64,000 bases of DNA, from the NCBI GenBank assembly GCA_001600495.1, contig BCKE01000007.1, positions 287,730 through 351,729 of the forward strand, read 5' to 3'. Both the position numbers and the translations under genes were made by a program. The DNA is from Pilasporangium apinafurcum. Lineage: Eukaryota; Oomycota; Peronosporomycetes; Pythiales; Pythiaceae. The stretch's first letter is position 1, and each line of letters opens with the position of its first letter. The notes beneath the pieces were generated by a model. That model saw only the letters and a program-made list of their open reading frames with translations. It made no database searches and was not told the DNA's origin. Positions 63,657 through 64,000 of the stretch are shown one piece after another.

Positions 63657-64000
63657 ATGGTCTTTGTGTGCACCAAGAACCTCGCGATCGCAGTTGCCAT
63701 TGTGGCAGCGCTAGCTACTCCACCGACTGCTGCGACTTATACCAATGGTAACGGATGGGGCGGTGATAGCGCTGAGACCCCATGCCCTCCTTCTTCAGAC
63801 GATTCGACTGGAACTTGGTCAACTGGAACCTGGAATAACGGCGGAAACGGCTGGACTAGCGGCGACAGCGCTGAAACACCATGCCCTTCCGATGACTCTA
63901 CTGAAACGTGGTCGAATGGCGCCAATGGCTGGACCAGTGGCGGACAGGGTGATAATGCCGAAACACCATGTCCTTCCGATGATTCGACCGACATCTGGTC
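63657..64000 (+). CDS. Secreted protein with Cys-containing tandem repeats (partial)
   Basis: The frame opens at ATG 63657 and runs off the right edge after 114 codons with no stop. Residues 1 to about 26 form a signal peptide: a Lys after MVFVCT, a hydrophobic core (LAIAVAIVAALA) and an Ala-rich PPTAA cleavage region. The mature part consists of about 28-residue repeats built on NGWTSGDSAETPCPSDDSTE-like units, of which two full copies and most of a third are visible. Each unit has a Trp in NGW, a single Cys in ETPCP, an acidic/Ser run and a TWS or IW ending. Neighbouring bases are GC-richer than the flank. Composition and repeats resemble oomycete cell-wall or effector-type secreted proteins, but the family was not identified. 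Confidence 0.8.
   Translation, partial: MVFVCTKNLAIAVAIVAALATPPTAATYTNGNGWGGDSAETPCPPSSDDSTGTWSTGTWNNGGNGWTSGDSAETPCPSDDSTETWSNGANGWTSGGQGDNAETPCPSDDSTDIW

Noticed and set aside
63737-63994. Minus-strand repetitive frame
   Set aside because: It mirrors the tandem repeats of the secreted protein; the plus frame has the signal peptide and start codon.
1-64000. tRNA, rRNA, snRNA genes and CRISPR arrays
   Set aside because: I looked for tRNA B-box-like and repeat-spacer patterns on both strands by eye and saw none convincing; a covariance-model scan would be needed to exclude them.

Overview
The window is nuclear DNA from a eukaryote with a compact genome. I resolve about 29 protein genes in 64 kb, mostly split by short GT...AG introns (about 40-140 bases) and separated by a few hundred bases. 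Protein similarities recalled from memory (no search run), the intron style and a secreted repeat protein at the right edge suggest an oomycete (stramenopile). Codon third positions are not strongly GC-biased, which fits a white-rust-like (Albugo) or similar species better than Phytophthora, but that placement is a guess.

Layout. 0-6.2 kb: start of a DHX8/Prp22 spliceosomal helicase (minus), a four-finger C2H2 protein (plus), chaperonin subunit CCT8 (minus), the snRNP assembly factor Gemin2 (minus) and an orphan (plus). 6.3-15.7 kb: maspardin/SPG21 (minus), helicase DDX31 (plus), an unusual OB-like/CCCH/methyltransferase protein (plus), a propeller-like orphan (minus) and a RasGAP-domain protein (minus). 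15.7-18.6 kb: gene-poor, with decayed-looking coding sequence. 18.6-27.9 kb: an uninterrupted 9.3-kb ATR kinase gene. 28.0-31.3 kb: a mitochondrial DUF1279 protein and a broken mobile element made of an IS607-type serine recombinase remnant and a Fanzor (eukaryotic TnpB-like RNA-guided nuclease) pseudogene. 31.3-49.9 kb: acidic orphan, PIG-X, mitochondrial ribosomal mL43, eIF1, a giant EF-hand/EMAP-like WD40 protein, METTL22, an orphan and a membrane-anchored HECT ligase. 50.8-62.4 kb: DUF676 lipase, ketohexokinase, RING-H2 ligase, CCT6, a short Q-SNARE, MMTAG2 and FAD synthase. 63.7 kb to the edge: a signal-peptide protein with cysteine-containing tandem repeats.

Most genes are housekeeping and stand as independent transcription units in head-to-head or tail-to-tail pairs, with no operons. 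Two of the eight CCT ring subunits (CCT8, CCT6) lie in the window. Several genes serve RNA metabolism (DHX8, Gemin2, DDX31, the CCCH methyltransferase, MMTAG2, eIF1). The most noteworthy locus is the Fanzor/IS607 element at 29.3-30.9 kb. All exon boundaries were read by eye from splice signals, reading frame and remembered family similarity.
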